NCBI RefSeq assembly: GCF_014652275.1
Contig: NZ_BMYM01000001.1
Coordinates: 1,364,001-1,428,000 of the forward strand
Direction of reading: 5' to 3'
Length of the DNA stretch: 64,000 nucleotides
Source of the DNA: Parahalioglobus pacificus
GTDB taxonomy: Bacteria > Pseudomonadota > Gammaproteobacteria > Pseudomonadales > Halieaceae
Shown piece by piece: positions 60,924 to 64,000 of this stretch. Position 1 is the stretch's first letter; each line of letters begins with the position of its first letter. The translations under genes were made by a program, and so were the position numbers. The notes under the pieces are model-generated. The model was given only the letters and a program-made list of their open reading frames with translations. It searched no databases and had not been told where the DNA came from.

Positions 60924-63064
60924 TTGGGGTTCTGTGGCGTGTACTGCCGCGTCACATGCGGCATCAGCTCGTCCAGCGACAAGTACACTGGCTTTTCCTG
61001 CATACCGATAAACAGGTTCACCTGATCATCGTAGTGAACGGAGCTTTCATCCAGCGTCGCGCTACCGAAACTATGGCTGGAGGTGGATGAGACTCGGCCA
61101 TTTTCATCCCAGTCAACGAACATAATGTAGCTGTCGCCAGCGACATTGATATGTCTTCCTGAGTCTGGCGCCTGCTCCCCGTAGACCGCACGCAATACAT
61201 CCGGGCCGCCATCAATGGGCCACTGCTGATCACCGCGTTGATGCCGGTAGAACTCACCCCAGGCCGGATCAAGCCGACCAAAGTGACGCTTGAGATACGC
61301 GACGGCGCCTGCCAACTCCTCATCAAGGGGTTGCTGCTGCGCCGTCTTGCGATGATCCAATCGCGTCGCCAGCGTGAGGTAGGCAAGCGCGGCAGACCGG
61401 TTATCGATGTTGGTTTGCAGGTCCCATGCACCCAGCACCGACAGAGCCTGCTGATACTCCGATGAGTCTCTCAACGCGGTCTCAGCCAGCCAGCCGCGGA
61501 ATGCGACGATCGCCGGTAAGGCTTCATCGTAAGCAAGGTCGTACTTAATGGCGCGAAACTGGTCTTCACTGATGGTGTTGGAAACCGCCAGAAGGCGCTG
61601 CAGGCGATACGCCCGGTTGGTCATGCGCGTCTCAATGCCCATGGTGTCGGAAAACACCTCAGGGTCGGGGTGCCCCGGCCCCACTGTGGCGACAAAGGGC
61701 GTGTTATTGGCATTGAACACTACCCCCGATGGCGGGTTACGGGTGACCGGTACTGCACTAAACGGCAGGTAGTCTTGCCAGATCAAGTCTGAACGATCAC
61801 CAGGCAGGTCAGCTTGCCAATCCCAGCCCGGCGCGCGCCGTGGAAACGCCGCATTGTAGTAATGCGCGATATTGCCTTTGGCATCGGCATAGACGTAGTT
61901 GATGCTGGGCTGGGCAAGCATCGTCATGGCCGTTTCAAACTCGGCCATAGAGCGCGCGTGATTCAAGGCCAGCATTTGCTCCATGGCACCCACCTCCCCC
62001 ATGCCTGCCCAGCGCAGGGCATAGACCCCATGAGGCAGTTTTAAAACCGGGCCATGCTCCGCGGTGTAGAGTGTCTCGTTGAATGTCCAGCGCAGCGACC
62101 TCCAGAGGCTGACCGTCACCGGCAGGTCGCGCTGCTCCAGCGTGTGCCAGCGGCCATCAAGGCGATAGCGGTTATCATCATCGGGATCGATAACCAGCTG
62201 GTAGATATCGATCAGGTCGGGACGATTCACCGTATTCGACCAACCCAAATGCGCGTTGTGGCCGTGCAGAATGAGCGGGCTACCTGGGAAGGTCGCCCCC
62301 GCCATGTCCCAGCCCTCCTCCGACTTCAGCCGCGCCTCGTACCAGGCAACCGGGCCCGTAAGCGGCTGGTGGGAATTCACCAGTAGCCGTGTATGACCGT
62401 CGCTGGAGCGACTCGGAGCAATTGCAACACCCTGGCTGCCGACTTCAGGCTGAGGCTCAGCGGTAAACGTCAGAGCTTCCTCGCCGTGGACGGCGAGCTG
62501 GCGAGGTTCACTACCGTCAAACAACTCGCCGACGGTTTCATCAAAGCCGTAGAAAAACGGTGTTTTAAAGACAAAGCCTGCAACCACATCCTTGCCGCTA
62601 ATGGGCACCGCAAAAGGCAAGGCTTTGTCGGGGTTCTGCGCTGCATACAGGTTGTAACCGTCTGCGTAGGCGTCGGCGATACGCCGTGTGCTGGGTTTGA
62701 GGCTATCGTATCCGGCATCAACGGCCTCCCAGACACCCATGAGCCCAACGAGGTAATCCGTGACCGCAGCATCGGCCCCTTTGACGGCGGCCAGCTTGCC
62801 GCGGGTTGCCAGTACCACCTCTTGCTGTGTCGCGAAATCATCCTCGGCGTGGGCGTAAGCCAGGCCGAAGGCGGTAGCTGCATCCGTTTTGCCGTAGATG
62901 TGAGGCACCCCGTAATCATCGCGATACACAGTGACTTGATAGTTCTGGCCTGCGGCAATCAGGGCCTGCCAATCGGGCGAAGGGGCAAGGTTTGCAAGAA
63001 ATTGCATAACCACCCACGTTACGGCCAAAACCGCGGCGAACAGCGCGATGCGAAGTGCTTTCAT
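60920..63064 (-). CDS. Penicillin-acylase-family Ntn hydrolase
   Basis: 714 residues from ATG 63064 (an open frame upstream overlaps the next gene). Signal anchor RIALFAAVLAVTWVVMQFLANL. The spacer chain precedes VGSQGVAIAPSRSSDGHTRLL, where Ser210 is the expected autocatalytic N-terminal nucleophile of the beta chain; NSHQPLTGPVAWYEA, FPGSPLILHGHNAHLGW and the later GMGEVGAMEQMLALNHARSM block follow. It hydrolyses amides such as acyl-homoserine lactones or related amides. The stop overlaps the converging TerB-ATPase gene by 4 bases. Confidence 0.92.
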   Translation of the reverse strand: MKALRIALFAAVLAVTWVVMQFLANLAPSPDWQALIAAGQNYQVTVYRDDYGVPHIYGKTDAATAFGLAYAHAEDDFATQQEVVLATRGKLAAVKGADAAVTDYLVGLMGVWEAVDAGYDSLKPSTRRIADAYADGYNLYAAQNPDKALPFAVPISGKDVVAGFVFKTPFFYGFDETVGELFDGSEPRQLAVHGEEALTFTAEPQPEVGSQGVAIAPSRSSDGHTRLLVNSHQPLTGPVAWYEARLKSEEGWDMAGATFPGSPLILHGHNAHLGWSNTVNRPDLIDIYQLVIDPDDDNRYRLDGRWHTLEQRDLPVTVSLWRSLRWTFNETLYTAEHGPVLKLPHGVYALRWAGMGEVGAMEQMLALNHARSMAEFETAMTMLAQPSINYVYADAKGNIAHYYNAAFPRRAPGWDWQADLPGDRSDLIWQDYLPFSAVPVTRNPPSGVVFNANNTPFVATVGPGHPDPEVFSDTMGIETRMTNRAYRLQRLLAVSNTISEDQFRAIKYDLAYDEALPAIVAFRGWLAETALRDSSEYQQALSVLGAWDLQTNIDNRSAALAYLTLATRLDHRKTAQQQPLDEELAGAVAYLKRHFGRLDPAWGEFYRHQRGDQQWPIDGGPDVLRAVYGEQAPDSGRHINVAGDSYIMFVDWDENGRVSSTSSHSFGSATLDESSVHYDDQVNLFIGMQEKPVYLSLDELMPHVTRQYTPQNPN

Positions 63065-63068
63065 GGTG

Positions 63069-63950
63069 CTAGAAGAGGTTGGGATAGTCGCGCCAGTAAT
63101 ACTGGTAACGCGTACTCTGCCAATCGTTGTAGATACTGTCCCAGTCCAGCCCGTCAATACGCCAGCCGTGGTGCGGCTCCAGATTGGTAGAGAACACCGG
63201 CGCACCATAGTCGCAGAAGCGCGTGTCAACGCTCAGGCGCGCATGCGCTTCGGCGGTATTTGGCTGCGCCTTGTGGACACAGGCTGAGTGGAAAATCAGT
63301 ACGTCGCCGCAGGCATAATCCGACACATGCCACTCGTGCTCATCGTCATAAATCTCACACTGAACACCGCCCACACCGGTCGCTTCAAGCACCGGGCGAA
63401 CACCGCGGCGGTGAGAGCGCGGCAACACGGTCACGCGCCCCATGGTGTCATCAACATCGTGCAGCGCCACCCAGATACCGGCCATGGTTGGACCGGCGTG
63501 ATGTGAGTGTGCGTCTTGATGAGGGGGTGTTTCAAAACCGAGCTTCTTCGGTGTGGCGATGCGCGCCATCTTCATGGGATACACAAAGGGATTCTCGCCT
63601 GCCACCAGTTGCATCAGTCGGCGCAGCTCGGGCTGATGGAAAAACGTGTGAAAGCTCTCTAACCGCTGAATGCGTGGATACACACTGTCCCACACCTCAT
63701 CCGTCTCAAAGAACGGCTGACCATTCAGCACCGGTAGCTGCGTGCCCGGATCGCGAACGATGTGCGGCGCCAATTGCTGCAGCAGTTGCTCCAGCAGATC
63801 GTTGCACAGTGTGGGATCAACGCCGCCTTTGATGAAGAGATAGCCCAGCTCATCGAAGCGGGCCTGCAGCACCTCTCGGGGTTCGTCTACCTGCGACACC
63901 ACATAGGGTCGAATACGATCACCCCGTGGCGCCTTCTGCTGAAGGGTCAT
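63069..63950 (-). CDS. Phytanoyl-CoA dioxygenase (PhyH) family protein
   Basis: 293 residues. Fe(II) site: PPHQDAHSHHAGPTM (H-x-D) and FHSACVHKAQPNTA (distal His); RLSVDTRFCDY carries the Arg for 2-oxoglutarate; FDELGYLFIKGGVDP is the usual beginning. The enzyme hydroxylates an unknown substrate. It lies 4 bases upstream of the acylase gene on the same strand, a probable operon, and may modify the same type of amide or lipid. Confidence 0.9.
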   Translation of the reverse strand: MTLQQKAPRGDRIRPYVVSQVDEPREVLQARFDELGYLFIKGGVDPTLCNDLLEQLLQQLAPHIVRDPGTQLPVLNGQPFFETDEVWDSVYPRIQRLESFHTFFHQPELRRLMQLVAGENPFVYPMKMARIATPKKLGFETPPHQDAHSHHAGPTMAGIWVALHDVDDTMGRVTVLPRSHRRGVRPVLEATGVGGVQCEIYDDEHEWHVSDYACGDVLIFHSACVHKAQPNTAEAHARLSVDTRFCDYGAPVFSTNLEPHHGWRIDGLDWDSIYNDWQSTRYQYYWRDYPNLF

Positions 63951-63957
63951 CGCGCGC

Positions 63958-64000
63958 TTAGCTCAGCCAATGGCGCGTATTGGCATTGCGCGCAATCATG
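63958..64000 (-). CDS. Partial gene, C-terminal 13 residues
   Basis: The minus strand at the window end reads IARNANTRHWLS followed by TAA at 63958-63960. The frame stays open to the border. The end resembles the last residues of amidohydrolase or aldolase enzymes but is too short to name. It would be upstream of, and in the same direction as, the PhyH and acylase genes, a likely operon member. Confidence 0.4.
   Translation of the reverse strand, partial: MIARNANTRHWLS

Noticed and set aside
1-64000. CRISPR arrays, insertion sequences, rRNA genes
   Set aside because: No regular repeat-spacer pattern, transposase or rRNA sequence was noticed on reading both strands; only one tRNA gene was found.

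Overview
The window looks like a chromosome segment of an aerobic, probably marine gammaproteobacterium. GC is moderate to high, start codons are preceded by Shine-Dalgarno sites, and the set of TamA/TamB, Slt, DeaD, MetY, RidA and PAPS sulfotransferase genes with many catabolic oxygenases is typical of the OM60/NOR5 (Halieaceae) type. That taxonomic placement is an inference from gene content only.

Layout. 0.3-3.1 kb: an orphan phage-lysozyme-like gene, then a minus-strand set for arsenosugar synthesis (radical SAM protein ArsS plus two glycosyltransferase-type genes). 3.1-9.5 kb: a lytic transglycosylase, a two-subunit Rieske ring-hydroxylating oxygenase divergent from a TetR regulator (a near-identical 12-base site lies before each start), an MFS/GPH transporter and a 49-residue membrane protein. 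9.6-11.9 kb: a short S30AE ribosome-hibernation-like protein, a Na/Pi cotransporter and a cold-shock protein with a clear terminator.

12.3-15.3 kb is a decayed stretch next to tRNA-Arg(CCU). It holds a TauD/TfdA remnant, a DUF937 gene, 900 bases without a convincing gene, a DM13 gene whose membrane anchor is out of frame across a C7 tract, and a wrecked alpha/beta hydrolase-OsmC fusion gene.

15.4-23.3 kb: sulfotransferase, prolyl-4-hydroxylase-like oxygenase, periplasmic methyltransferase, patatin, DeaD, and a VOC-MetY pair. 23.4-35.8 kb: membrane protein, membrane-anchored Baeyer-Villiger-type monooxygenase, RidA-DUF6435, DUF7282, DUF3604 lipoprotein, a cell-surface protein, a kinase-like phosphotransferase, a DPP-IV-like peptidase and a truncated GDSL lipase. 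36-46.5 kb: GST, cupin, and the row tamB-tamA-exported leucyl aminopeptidase-DUF4870, with tamB unusually upstream of tamA, then a ricin-type lectin.

46.6-57.7 kb is a dense xenobiotic or carboxylate metabolism island: two SDRs, AlkB, ABC exporter, SRPBCC, a DapB-like dehydrogenase, nitroreductase, YghU-type GST, N-acyl-D-amino-acid deacylase and a frameshifted MOSC protein. 57.9-64 kb: a DevB-DevC-DevA-type exporter whose ATPase carries a C-terminal TerB-like domain, converging on an Ntn-hydrolase acylase and a phytanoyl-CoA dioxygenase-like gene. The TerB-fused exporter is the strongest candidate for something not well described; the decayed tRNA-flanking region is the clearest evidence of genome turnover.
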